DNA of 43,628 bases from contig JAFAVK010000049.1 of assembly GCA_019242475.1 (NCBI GenBank), forward strand, positions 1-43,628. Direction: 5' to 3'. Position 1 is the first letter of the stretch, and every line of letters begins with the position of its first letter. Of this stretch, positions 24,201 through 32,568 are shown one piece after another. Source of the DNA: Acidobacteriota bacterium (GTDB taxonomy: Bacteria > Acidobacteriota > Blastocatellia > Pyrinomonadales > Pyrinomonadaceae). The notes under the pieces were generated by a model that saw only the letters and a program-made list of their open reading frames with translations, searched no databases and had not been told where the DNA came from. The translations under genes and the position numbers were made by a program.

Positions 24201-26165
24201 ATGAGAATTCTTGTCCTGCTTTTCGTCACCGTCGCCTTCGTCGCCCCCTGCGCGCACGGCCGCGCGTGGGAGCCGGCCGGCGGCACGACCGAGGCGCGCG
24301 CGAAGTTTGTGAAGAAGACTCCGCGAAAGCGCCTGCGCGCGTTCCGCTCGGAGCGGGAGCTGAAGAAGTTTCTGCGCAGGCTCGCCCGCACCCGGACGAG
24401 GCAAGTGTTGGGGGCGGCCGCGCCCTCGGAGATGGCGGACGCCGCCCCCGCTGCCCCCGTCGCCACGCCGAGCGCGGGCGCCCCGGCGAAGACGGCGGCG
24501 GCGCCGGCGGAGAGCGCCGCAGAGTCGATCACGAACGTGCAGCACGCGGGCGTGGACGAGGGCGACATCGTCAAGCTGCACGGCAACCAGTTCGTCGTGC
24601 TGCGGCGCGGTCGCCTCTTCACCATCGACATCGGCGGCGGCGCGCTGCGCCCCGTCTCCTCCCTCAACGCGTTCGGCCCCGACATCGACCCGGAGAGCAC
24701 CTGGTACGACGAGCTGCTCGTCTCGGACGAGACGGTCGCCGTCGTCGGCTACAGCTACGAGCGCGGCGGCACGGAGGTCGGCCTCTTCCGCATCGACGGC
24801 GCGGGCGAGCTGAGCTACCGCGCCACCTACCAGCTGCGCTCGGACGACTACTACTCCTCGCGCAACTACGCGAGCCGCCTCATCGGCAACAAGCTCATCT
24901 TCTACGCGCCGCTCTACCTCGCGCCCGACTCCGAAGACCCGTTCGAGACTTTCCCCGCGATGCGCAAGTGGCACAAGGGGGCGGAGGAGAGCGAGTTCCG
25001 CCGCATCGTCCCGGCGACGCGCGTCTACAGCTCGGGGCAGGAGAGTGAGGCCGACGAGCTGGCGCTGCACACGGTGACGGTGTGCGACCTCGCGCGGGGC
25101 GACATGACGTGCGAAGCGACGGCGCTGGTCGGCCCGCCGGGCAGCGTCTTCTACGTGTCGCCCGCGGCCGTCTACGTCTGGGCGAGCGACTGGGCGGGCA
25201 GCGGCGACGCGAAGAAGGAAAGCTCCATCCTCTACCGCATGCCGCTCGACGGCTCCGGCCCGAGCGCGCTGCGCGTCGCGGGCAGCCCCGTCGATCAGTT
25301 CTCGTTCCTTGAGAGCGAGGACGGCAACCTCAACGTGCTCGTGCGCTCCGGCGCGAACGGCGACCACATGTGGGCCGCGGGGGCGTCGGGGGGCGACGTG
25401 GCGCTCCTGCGCGTGCCGCTCTGGAGCTTCTCTGATGGCACCGACGCCGCGCCCGCTTCGAGCTACCGGCGGCTCCCCGGGCCGCCGGACGACGGCGAAG
25501 ACTTCCAGAACAGGTTCGTCGGCGACTACCTGCTCTACGGCACGGGCAACGGCTGGTACGAGCCGGGCAACGGCGACAAACTTTCGAACCTCTACGCGGT
25601 GCGCTGGGCGGGCGGCGAGGCCGTGCCCGTTCCGTTGCGGCACGAGGTGGACAGGATAGAGGCTTTGGGCTCGGACGCCATCGTCGTGGGCGCCGACGCG
25701 CAGGACTTGCACTTCACGACCGTGCGCCTCACCGACGGCGCGCCGCACGTCGCGGGCAGCTACACGCGCAAGGAGGCGGCGCAGGGCGAGATGCGGAGCC
25801 ACGGCTTCTTCTACAAGCCGGAAGGCCCCGACTCCGGCCTGCTCGGCCTGCCCATCAGCACGGCGGGGCGGCCGGGCTACGAGCACCTGTTCGAGAACTC
25901 GGCCGCCGTCCTCTTCCTGCGCAACGACTCGCTCAACCTGTCGGAAGTCGGCGAGCTGGACGCGCACCCCGACACGGCGGCCGACGACGACTGCCGCGCC
26001 TCCTGCGTTGACTGGTACGGCAACGCCCGCCCGCTCTTCCTCCGCGGGCGCGTCTTCGCCCTGCTCGGCTACGAGATCGTCGAAGGCGCCCTCCAAGGTG
26101 GCCGCTTCGTCGAGACGCGCCGCATCAGCTACGCCCCGCGCCCCGCGCAGAACGCGGGGCGTTGA
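24201..26165 (+). CDS. Secreted Beta_propel (PF09826) protein
   Basis: 654 residues. A signal peptide (hydrophobic 1-20) is followed by a basic, Arg/Lys-rich stretch, an Ala/Pro linker (about 70-108), then ITNVQHAGVDEGDIVKLHGN, the hallmark start of the secreted C-terminal beta-propeller family. Repeating strands run to the end (LVSDETVAVVGYSY, SRLIGNKLIFYAPLYL, GDYLLYGTGNGWY). An SCRASCVDW-like Cys pair (DDDCRASCVDWYG) lies near the C-terminus. Function of the family is unknown; it is usually taken as an extracellular binding scaffold. ATG has GAGGTGGAG upstream. The stop is followed after 6 bases by a 33-bp hairpin. Confidence 0.88.
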   Translation: MRILVLLFVTVAFVAPCAHGRAWEPAGGTTEARAKFVKKTPRKRLRAFRSERELKKFLRRLARTRTRQVLGAAAPSEMADAAPAAPVATPSAGAPAKTAAAPAESAAESITNVQHAGVDEGDIVKLHGNQFVVLRRGRLFTIDIGGGALRPVSSLNAFGPDIDPESTWYDELLVSDETVAVVGYSYERGGTEVGLFRIDGAGELSYRATYQLRSDDYYSSRNYASRLIGNKLIFYAPLYLAPDSEDPFETFPAMRKWHKGAEESEFRRIVPATRVYSSGQESEADELALHTVTVCDLARGDMTCEATALVGPPGSVFYVSPAAVYVWASDWAGSGDAKKESSILYRMPLDGSGPSALRVAGSPVDQFSFLESEDGNLNVLVRSGANGDHMWAAGASGGDVALLRVPLWSFSDGTDAAPASSYRRLPGPPDDGEDFQNRFVGDYLLYGTGNGWYEPGNGDKLSNLYAVRWAGGEAVPVPLRHEVDRIEALGSDAIVVGADAQDLHFTTVRLTDGAPHVAGSYTRKEAAQGEMRSHGFFYKPEGPDSGLLGLPISTAGRPGYEHLFENSAAVLFLRNDSLNLSEVGELDAHPDTAADDDCRASCVDWYGNARPLFLRGRVFALLGYEIVEGALQGGRFVETRRISYAPRPAQNAGR

Positions 26166-26171
26166 TTACCT

Positions 26172-26249
26172 GCGCGGACGAAAAGAGACGGCCCGGGACG
26201 CAGCTTCGTGGTTAAGGCTGCGTCCCGGGCCGTCTCTTTTCGTCCGCGC
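26172..26249 (+). terminator. 33-bp perfect hairpin after the Beta_propel gene
   Basis: Arm 26172-26204 is exactly complementary to 26217-26249 with a 12-base loop. The rising arm contains GAAAAGAGACGGCCCGGGAC and the falling arm CTCTTTTCG. Far longer than a usual intrinsic terminator. It lies between the stop at 26165 and the next promoter at 26262. Confidence 0.85.
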
Positions 26250-26261
26250 GCCCGCGCGTTG

Positions 26262-26290
26262 TTGTCAGGCCGCGCGCGACTCTGTAATCT
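26262..26290 (+). promoter_or_regulatory. Sigma-70-type promoter TTGTCA-N17-TAATCT
   Basis: -35 TTGTCA at 26262-26267 and -10 TAATCT at 26285-26290 with 17-base spacing. Transcription would begin near 26297, just before a possible small ORF (26299) and 125 bases before the GH28 gene. Confidence 0.65.
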
Positions 26291-26298
26291 TTCATCCC

Positions 26299-26406
26299 AT
26301 GCCACGTTTCAAACCGACGGTTTTCAAACTGCTCGCCGCGCTCATCCCTCTTTTCGCGGCGCCGCAGCCCGCCGGCTTCGCCGCCGCAGCGTCCAATCCG
26401 AAGTAA
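26299..26406 (+). CDS. Possible 35-residue leader peptide
   Basis: A short frame (MPRFKPTVFKLLAALIPLF, then Ala-rich) that looks like a signal sequence and stops 15 bases before the GH28 gene. No ribosome site precedes it, though the predicted transcript starts almost at its ATG, so leaderless translation is possible. It could equally be a duplicated, decayed start of a secreted protein or noncoding. Confidence 0.25.
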   Translation: MPRFKPTVFKLLAALIPLFAAPQPAGFAAAASNPK

Positions 26407-26421
26407 GGGGAAGCCATCTTC

Positions 26422-27735
26422 ATGAGACTGTTCATCTCCCTATCGCTCTCGCTGTCAGTCTTGCTCGCCGCGGGATGGAACGCGGAAACGCACGCGGTCA
26501 AGTCGAAGACCGCCTCCGCGAAAGGCACGTCCGTCGTGGACTTCGGCGCGGTCGGCGACGGCAGGACGCTGAACACCGAGCGCATCCAGTCCGCGATCAA
26601 TCAGCTCGCGTCGAAGGGAGGCGGCACGCTGGTCTTTCCCCGGGGCGTCTTCATGAGCGGCGCGATCTTTTTGAAGCCGGGCGTCAACCTTCAGCTCGAC
26701 GAGGGCGCCGTCCTCAAGGGCTCGGCCGACCGGAAGGACTACCCGAAGATGCGGACGCGCGTCGAAGGCCATTTCGAGGAGTGGCTGCCGGCGCTCGTCA
26801 ACGCGGACGGGGTCAACCACCTGCGCATCGGCGGGTCGGGGACGCTCGACGGGAACGGCGCGCCGTTCTGGGCGGACTTCTGGGCGCGGCGGAAGGAGAA
26901 CCCGAAGACCACGAACCTCGACGTGGAGCGCCCGCGCCTCGCGCTCATCCAGAACTCCCAGGACGTGCGCATCAGCGGCGTCACGTTCAAGGACTCGGGC
27001 TTCTGGAACCTGCACCTCTACCGCTGCAAGAACGTCGTCGTGGAGAACGTGCGGTTCGAAGTGCCCGCGGACGCCCGTGCCCCGAGCACCGACGGCACGG
27101 ACATCGACAGTTGCCAGAACGTCACCATCCGCGGCTGCACCTACCGCGTGGACGACGACGCCGTCTGCATCAAAGGCTCGAAAGGCCCCTTCGCGCGGGA
27201 CGACAAGGACAGCCCGCCCGTCGAGCACATCCGCGTGACCGGCTGCACCTTCGAGCGCGGCCACGGCGTGGTGACGCTCGGCAGCGAGGCGACCGTCGTC
27301 CGCGACGTGGTGGTGGAGAAGAGCAGGGTGGTCGGCCCCGCGGCCCTCGTGCGCTTGAAGCTGCGCCCCGACACGCCGCAGCTCTACGAAGACATACACT
27401 ACCGCGACATCACGCTCGACAGCCCCGCGGGCTCGCTCGTGGAGGTGCGGCCGTGGCGGCAGTTCTTCGACTTGCAGGGGCAGCCGCCGCCGAAGTCGGT
27501 CGTGCGCAACGTGACGCTGTCGAACGTCAGGGGCAGCTACGGGTCGTTCGGCGAGCTACAGGGCAACCCCGGCCAGACCGAGATCAGCGACATCACGCTC
27601 GAAAACATCGACGTGCGGCTCAAGAACGAGAAGCTCAACGCCGTGGACGTGAAGAACCTCAAGGTCGAGCACGTCACCGTCAACGGCAAGCCCTTCTCTT
27701 TGACACCTGCCGCCTCACCGCCCAAACCTGAATAG
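26422..27735 (+). CDS. Glycoside hydrolase family 28 (polygalacturonase-like)
   Basis: 437 residues, secreted (signal peptide about 1-25), a right-handed beta-helix pectin-type hydrolase. Family 28 motifs are present in order: PSTDGTDID (Asp224 and Asp227, the NTDGxD site), VDDDAVCIKG (the DD pair among Asp244-246), ERGHGVVTLGS (His281, the GHG site) and RLK at 311-313 (the RIK site). The N-terminal VVDFGAVGDGRTLNTERIQSAIN block is typical of pectin-lyase-like folds. It should cut alpha-1,4-galacturonan or a related acidic sugar chain outside the cell; exo or endo action cannot be told. It has its own promoter at 26262 and a strong hairpin after it, with no transporter nearby. Confidence 0.9.
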   Translation: MRLFISLSLSLSVLLAAGWNAETHAVKSKTASAKGTSVVDFGAVGDGRTLNTERIQSAINQLASKGGGTLVFPRGVFMSGAIFLKPGVNLQLDEGAVLKGSADRKDYPKMRTRVEGHFEEWLPALVNADGVNHLRIGGSGTLDGNGAPFWADFWARRKENPKTTNLDVERPRLALIQNSQDVRISGVTFKDSGFWNLHLYRCKNVVVENVRFEVPADARAPSTDGTDIDSCQNVTIRGCTYRVDDDAVCIKGSKGPFARDDKDSPPVEHIRVTGCTFERGHGVVTLGSEATVVRDVVVEKSRVVGPAALVRLKLRPDTPQLYEDIHYRDITLDSPAGSLVEVRPWRQFFDLQGQPPPKSVVRNVTLSNVRGSYGSFGELQGNPGQTEISDITLENIDVRLKNEKLNAVDVKNLKVEHVTVNGKPFSLTPAASPPKPE

Positions 27736-27753
27736 ACGAACTCGCGCAGCCGC

Positions 27754-27810
27754 AGTGAAGGCCGTGTGCAAATCCGCCGCTCAGCGGCGGATTTGCACAC
27801 GGCCTTCACT
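27754..27810 (+). terminator. 27-bp perfect hairpin after the GH28 gene
   Basis: AGTGAAGGCCGTGTGCAAAT and the next seven bases (27754-27780) pair fully with 27784-27810 around a TCA loop. It starts 18 bases after the stop. No T-run follows. The remainder of the spacer to 28029 shows no gene or clear promoter. Confidence 0.85.
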
Positions 27811-28029
27811 TACTTCGGCCCGGTAAGAGCGGCCGCCCGTTTGCGGCCGTGCGCACGTCACGCCTGTTCTTACCCACAGCCGCGCCCGCGCGATAACCAC
27901 AAGGCGCGGGAACAGTCCCACCCGTGAACGCGGCAGTAGCCGCCCCGTACCGCCAAACGCCCGGCCGGGCGATTATCCGGTTGCTTTTCACAAAGGGAAG
28001 AACACTTAGGCGGCGGCCGGGACGAACTC

Positions 28030-30135
28030 ATGCGCGAGCGCCGACAAGACGCGATGCCGGGCGGGCCTGTAGAGGCCCCGCTGCGGCGGAGGCTTAAGCC
28101 GACACGAAGACTGCTGTCGGCCGCGGTCGTCTTCGTCGTCGCGGCGACGGCGCTGTGGGGAATCGACGTGGTGCGTCGAGCGCGCGGCGGGCTCGACGCG
28201 GCGCGGACTGCCGGCGGAAACGGCGACGCCGTCCGGTTCGAAAAGAAGAGGCTCGACCCTTTGAGGAGGGAGGGCGTCCGTCTCTTCCAGGCGACGCGGG
28301 CGGCCAGGGCGGTCGAGCGCTTCGGAGACTCTTACTTCGTTGCGACCGACGGCGGGCTGGTCGAACTCACGCCGCAGGGCCGAGTCGTGCGCCGCTTCGG
28401 AGTGCTTGACGGGCTGGGCGAAAGCGACCTGACGTGCCTCGCCGCTTACGGCGGGCGCCTCTACGTCGGCACGCGGAGCAGAGGGCTTGTGGCGTTCGAC
28501 GGCGAACGCTTCGAGCAGTACCTCTGGCCCGACCGCGACCCGAAGTCAATCACGGCGCTCGCGGTTGACCAGGGGAAACTGCTGGTCGGGACGTTCGCCG
28601 GGGGGCTCCTGGAGTTCGACGGGAGAGCCTTCCGAGAGGTGCGCGCGGGCGAGGGTCGGACGAGGCTCGACGCCGTCAACGTCATCAAGCGTTACGGGCC
28701 GCGCCTGTACGTCGGCACGTTCGACGGCGGGCTCTGGGTCTCGGAGGGCGGCAGGTGGGCGCACTTCACCTCGGCCGACGGCCTCGCGTCCGAGCGCGTG
28801 GTGGGCGTCGTCGAGAGCGGCGGCGAGGCGCTGGCCGCCACGGACTTCGGGCTCTCGGCCGCGGACGCGGACGGACTGTTGCTCAAGGCCGGCGGCGAGG
28901 GGCGCGCCTGGCGGACGGTGCTGACGGCCCCTTCGCTCTCGGGCGTCGCCGAGTCGGACGGGCGGGTCACGCTCTGCAAGGACGACGGCGAGTTCGCAGT
29001 TCTCACAACGCCGCCCGGCACGTTGGCAATTAAGGCGGACGAGGTGAACTGGGTTAAGCCTCCGGGGGCACGTTCGGGCGCGCGCCTCGTCGCGTTGGAC
29101 GGAAGCCTCTGGCAGCTCGACAGCGGCGGCGTCAGAAGGGCGTCCGAGTCCGTGCCGGCGGGCGGTGCAAGAAAAGGCCCGGGGCAAATCTCCTTCGCAG
29201 ACTTCGGAGTGGAAGAGTCCGCGGAGTCGCCCACCGGCAACCTCACCTCGGCGCTCGCCTTCGACGCGGGCGGCAACCTCTGGGCGGGCAGTTTCCGAAA
29301 CGGCGTGGACATCTTCGCGCCCTCCGGCAAGAGGCTCGGGCACGTCGAGACGGACGAGCTGCGCGAAGTCAACGCCCTCGTGCCCGACGGCGCGGGCGGC
29401 GTCCTGGCCGCGACCTCTCAGGGAATCTTCCGCCTCGATCCGTCGCTGCACTTTGAAAAGGTCGGCACGACCGACCAGACTACGGCGGCCGCCTCCGTCT
29501 CACACGTCGCGCTGCTCGGCGCGGACGGCGAGGCGGCCGCCCCCCGCCATCCACCAAACCAGACGGCGGCGCGGCAGCTCGTGGCCGCCACCCCGCGCGG
29601 GCTTTCGTTCGACGCGCAGGGGCGCGTGCGCGCCCTGACGACCGTGCAGGGCTTGCCGAGCAACAACGTCTACTCGGTGTGGGCGGACGCGGGCCGAGTC
29701 TACGCGGGCACGCTCGGCGGGCTCGCGGAGGTCTCCGCGGGGAGGGTCGTCCGCGTCTTCAAAGACTCGAACTCGGCCCTCAAGGTCAACTGGGTGACCG
29801 CCGTCTGCGGCGCGGGCGGGCGCCTCTTCGTCGGCACCTACGGCGGCGGCGTCTTCGAGCTTCTGCCTTCGGGCGACCTGCGCGGCTTCGCAACGGAGAC
29901 GGGCCGCGCGTTCGTCAACCAGAACGCGATGTGGGGCGACGACGAGCGCCTCTACGTCGGGACGCTCGACGGCGCGCTCGTCTTCGACCTGCGCTCGCAG
30001 CGCTGGACGCGCGTCCGCGACGAGCTGCCGGAGCCGTCGGTGCTGAGCGTCGCGGGCCGCGAAGGCCAGGTCTACTTCGGCACGACGGGCGGCATCGCCC
30101 GCTTCGACAAGAGCTTTTTCGACTCCGCCGAGTGA
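28030..30135 (+). CDS. Membrane-anchored beta-propeller protein
   Basis: 701 residues. A short basic cytosolic part is followed by one membrane helix (about 28-46), then an outer region of repeated blades of the two-component-regulator-propeller type: LYVGTRSRGLVAFDGERF, LLVGTFAGGLLEFDGRAF, LYVGTFDGGLWVSEGGRW, LWAGSFRNGVDIF, VYAGTLGGLAEVSAGRV, LFVGTYGGGVFELLPSG and LYVGTLDGALVFDL. At least ten blades are visible, suggesting one or two propellers. No kinase or output domain follows, so it is a binding scaffold and not a hybrid sensor. It is first of five tightly spaced plus-strand genes; the VIT/vWA gene starts 9 bases later. ATG 28054 is a possible alternative start. Confidence 0.85.
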   Translation: MRERRQDAMPGGPVEAPLRRRLKPTRRLLSAAVVFVVAATALWGIDVVRRARGGLDAARTAGGNGDAVRFEKKRLDPLRREGVRLFQATRAARAVERFGDSYFVATDGGLVELTPQGRVVRRFGVLDGLGESDLTCLAAYGGRLYVGTRSRGLVAFDGERFEQYLWPDRDPKSITALAVDQGKLLVGTFAGGLLEFDGRAFREVRAGEGRTRLDAVNVIKRYGPRLYVGTFDGGLWVSEGGRWAHFTSADGLASERVVGVVESGGEALAATDFGLSAADADGLLLKAGGEGRAWRTVLTAPSLSGVAESDGRVTLCKDDGEFAVLTTPPGTLAIKADEVNWVKPPGARSGARLVALDGSLWQLDSGGVRRASESVPAGGARKGPGQISFADFGVEESAESPTGNLTSALAFDAGGNLWAGSFRNGVDIFAPSGKRLGHVETDELREVNALVPDGAGGVLAATSQGIFRLDPSLHFEKVGTTDQTTAAASVSHVALLGADGEAAAPRHPPNQTAARQLVAATPRGLSFDAQGRVRALTTVQGLPSNNVYSVWADAGRVYAGTLGGLAEVSAGRVVRVFKDSNSALKVNWVTAVCGAGGRLFVGTYGGGVFELLPSGDLRGFATETGRAFVNQNAMWGDDERLYVGTLDGALVFDLRSQRWTRVRDELPEPSVLSVAGREGQVYFGTTGGIARFDKSFFDSAE

Positions 30136-30144
30136 GGTGTCTTG

Positions 30145-32559
30145 ATGGGCACACGAAGCCCTCGAAAGGTTGTGGCGCCGGGCGTGCGTTGGCTCGTACT
30201 GCTGTCGGCCCTCCTTTCAACGCTGCTCCTCACGCTGCCGCGCGGCCGCGCACAGTCGGGCGTGCTCGTCCCTTCCTCCGTCAAAGATTCTCCTGACGAT
30301 TCGATCCTCTCGCTCGCTTCGATGAACGTGGACGTGCTCGTGGACAACCAGCACGCGCGCGTCCGCGTGCTACAGATTTTCGACAGCCACTCGCCGCAGG
30401 TGCTCGAAGGCAAGTACCTCTTCGACCTCTCGCCGCGCGCGTCCGTCTCGGACTTCGCCGTCTGGGACGGCGACACGCGCGTCCCCGGCGTGATGATGGA
30501 GAAGCGGCGCGCCGAGGGCGTCTACGCCGCGGTCAAACAGCAGCAGGTTGACCCGGGGCTCTTAGAACAGGACGACGAACGCGGAGGCAGCACCGCCTTC
30601 ACCGCGAAGGTCTTCCCCATCCCCGCCCGCGGGACGAAGCGCGTCGAGCTTGAGTACACGGAGACGCTTCCCGTGGACGGCCTCAGCTCGCGCTTCAGCT
30701 TCCCGCTCAAGCCCACGCAGGGCGCGGCGCAGCGCGTCGGCGAACTCAACCTGCACGTGCGCGTCCTCAGCGACTACCCCGTCTCGACGCCCGAGTTCTC
30801 GGCCGCCTCGTACCCCGTGCGCGCGCTGCGTTCGGGGCCGAACGACTTCGAGGGCGAATACCAGGGGCGCGACGTTCCGCTCTCGGAAGACTTCGCCTTC
30901 AGCTACCGCATCGAGGTGCCCGAGAGCACGCTCTCCGTCATCACCTACCGCGCGCCCGAACAGGTCTCGGCCTACGACCTGCGAGACCCCGCGCTGGCCG
31001 CGCCGAGCCCGGACGGATACTTCCAGGCGACGGCGCTCTTCAACCAGGCCCACCGTCAGCCCGAACAGCACACACGGGCGGAAGCGCAGCCGCGCAACGT
31101 CCTCGTCATGCTCGACACCTCGCTCTCCATGCGCGGCGACAAGCTGGCGCGCGCCTACGAGGCGGTCGATTATTTCCTGCACTCGCTCACGCCCCGCGAC
31201 AGCTTCGACCTGCTCCTCTTCAACTCCGACACGGCGGCGCTCTCCGACGAACCGCTGACGGCGACGCCCGAAGGGGTCGAGCGCGCGCTCGACTTCGTCC
31301 GCGGCTCTTCGCTCGGCGGCGCGACCGACCTGCGCAAGGCGCTCGCCGCCGGCCTCGCGCTGGCCGACAAACTCCCCGGGGGCGAGCGCGACCTCGTGCT
31401 CGTCACCGACGCGAACCCGACGCTCGGCACCTCCGACGCGAAGAAGATTCTCGCCGCGTTGAAGGAAGGGAAGGGCGCGCCCGCGCCGCCGCGCGTCTTC
31501 GCCTTCGCGCTCGGCGGCGACGCGGACAACACGCTGATGAAGGAGCTGGCGCGTGCGACGCACGGCCACTACGCCGAGGCCCGCGAGACCGAGGACATCG
31601 GCCTCACGCTCGAACTGTTCTTCGAGAAGGTCGGCGCCCCGAACGTCGAGGGCGTGAAGCTCGCGCCGTCCGACCCCTCGAACTTCTACCAGGTCTACGC
31701 GACGGACGAGTACGGGGCCGATGGTTCCAGCTTCTCCTTCGTCGGTCGCTACCGGCGGCCCGAGCCGCAAGCCTCGATGAGCGTGACGGGCACTTACGGG
31801 GCCGAGCCGGTCGCGCTCTCGCGCACCCTGAGCCTGCCGGAGTTCGAAGACAAGCACGCGCACCTGCCGCGCGTCTGGGCGCGCGCGCGCGTGGACGCGC
31901 TGCTGCGCGAGATGGATTTGAACGGCGAGCGCGAGGACTACATCAGCGAGGTCATCCGCCTCTCGCAGAAGTACAAGTTCGTCACGCCCTACACGGCCTT
32001 CATCGCGGCGCCGCGCGCCCTGCTCCGCCCGCGGCTCATACAGCCGGGCGACCCCGTCATCCGCGTGAAGACCGACCCTTCGATCAAGTCGGTCTTCGCC
32101 GTCCTGCCGTTCGGCGAGACGCTGCCGCTCAAATACCTCGCGGCGGCGGGCGTCTGGGAGGGGCGCTTCCTCGCGCCCGCGTGGATGCCCGACGGTGCGT
32201 ACCGCTGCCGTCTGCTGATGACGGACGGGGCCGGCAACGGCTACCAGGAGGAGAAGAGCTTCGTCGTGGACAGCCACGCGCCGAAGTTGAAGGTGACGCC
32301 CGTGGCCGCCCCTTTGCGGGCGGGCGAAGAGTTGAAGGTGAAGGCGAGCGCGGACGCCGACGCGGTGCGGCTGACGGCGAAGATGTACGGCGCACGGCCC
32401 GCGGAGCTGCGCTGGTCTGACGCGGAGAAGGCGTGCGTCGGCGTGCTGCGCGTCCCCGCGGGCCTCGCCGCGGGCCGCTACGTCCTGACGGTCTCGGCGG
32501 AGGACTTCGCGCACAACCAGTCGAGCGCCGAGGTCGAGGTCGAAGTCATCGGCCGTTGA
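30145..32559 (+). CDS. Secreted or anchored VIT and vWA domain protein
   Basis: 804 residues. A signal sequence or anchor (about 15-37) is followed by a VIT domain (about 50-175, with the ARVRVLQIFDSHS and EGVYAAVKQQQVDPGLLEQ blocks). The vWA domain (about 315-500) has an intact metal site: DTSLS (Asp324, Ser326, Ser328) and GGATDL (Thr394). The last 90 residues form an Ig-like domain (LRAGEELKVKASADADAVRL). This layout matches inter-alpha-trypsin-inhibitor-like bacterial surface proteins, but there is no C-terminal sorting signal. The metal site suggests divalent-cation-dependent protein binding. The next gene's ribosome site overlaps this stop codon, so the giant TPR protein is made from the same message. 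Confidence 0.9.
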   Translation: MGTRSPRKVVAPGVRWLVLLSALLSTLLLTLPRGRAQSGVLVPSSVKDSPDDSILSLASMNVDVLVDNQHARVRVLQIFDSHSPQVLEGKYLFDLSPRASVSDFAVWDGDTRVPGVMMEKRRAEGVYAAVKQQQVDPGLLEQDDERGGSTAFTAKVFPIPARGTKRVELEYTETLPVDGLSSRFSFPLKPTQGAAQRVGELNLHVRVLSDYPVSTPEFSAASYPVRALRSGPNDFEGEYQGRDVPLSEDFAFSYRIEVPESTLSVITYRAPEQVSAYDLRDPALAAPSPDGYFQATALFNQAHRQPEQHTRAEAQPRNVLVMLDTSLSMRGDKLARAYEAVDYFLHSLTPRDSFDLLLFNSDTAALSDEPLTATPEGVERALDFVRGSSLGGATDLRKALAAGLALADKLPGGERDLVLVTDANPTLGTSDAKKILAALKEGKGAPAPPRVFAFALGGDADNTLMKELARATHGHYAEARETEDIGLTLELFFEKVGAPNVEGVKLAPSDPSNFYQVYATDEYGADGSSFSFVGRYRRPEPQASMSVTGTYGAEPVALSRTLSLPEFEDKHAHLPRVWARARVDALLREMDLNGEREDYISEVIRLSQKYKFVTPYTAFIAAPRALLRPRLIQPGDPVIRVKTDPSIKSVFAVLPFGETLPLKYLAAAGVWEGRFLAPAWMPDGAYRCRLLMTDGAGNGYQEEKSFVVDSHAPKLKVTPVAAPLRAGEELKVKASADADAVRLTAKMYGARPAELRWSDAEKACVGVLRVPAGLAAGRYVLTVSAEDFAHNQSSAEVEVEVIGR

Positions 32560-32568
32560 GGTCGAAAG

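Noticed and set aside
30562..32514. 650-codon antisense frame under the VIT/vWA gene
   Set aside because: The plus-strand frame has clear VIT and vWA motifs; the antisense product is a low-complexity Arg/Val/Glu chain.
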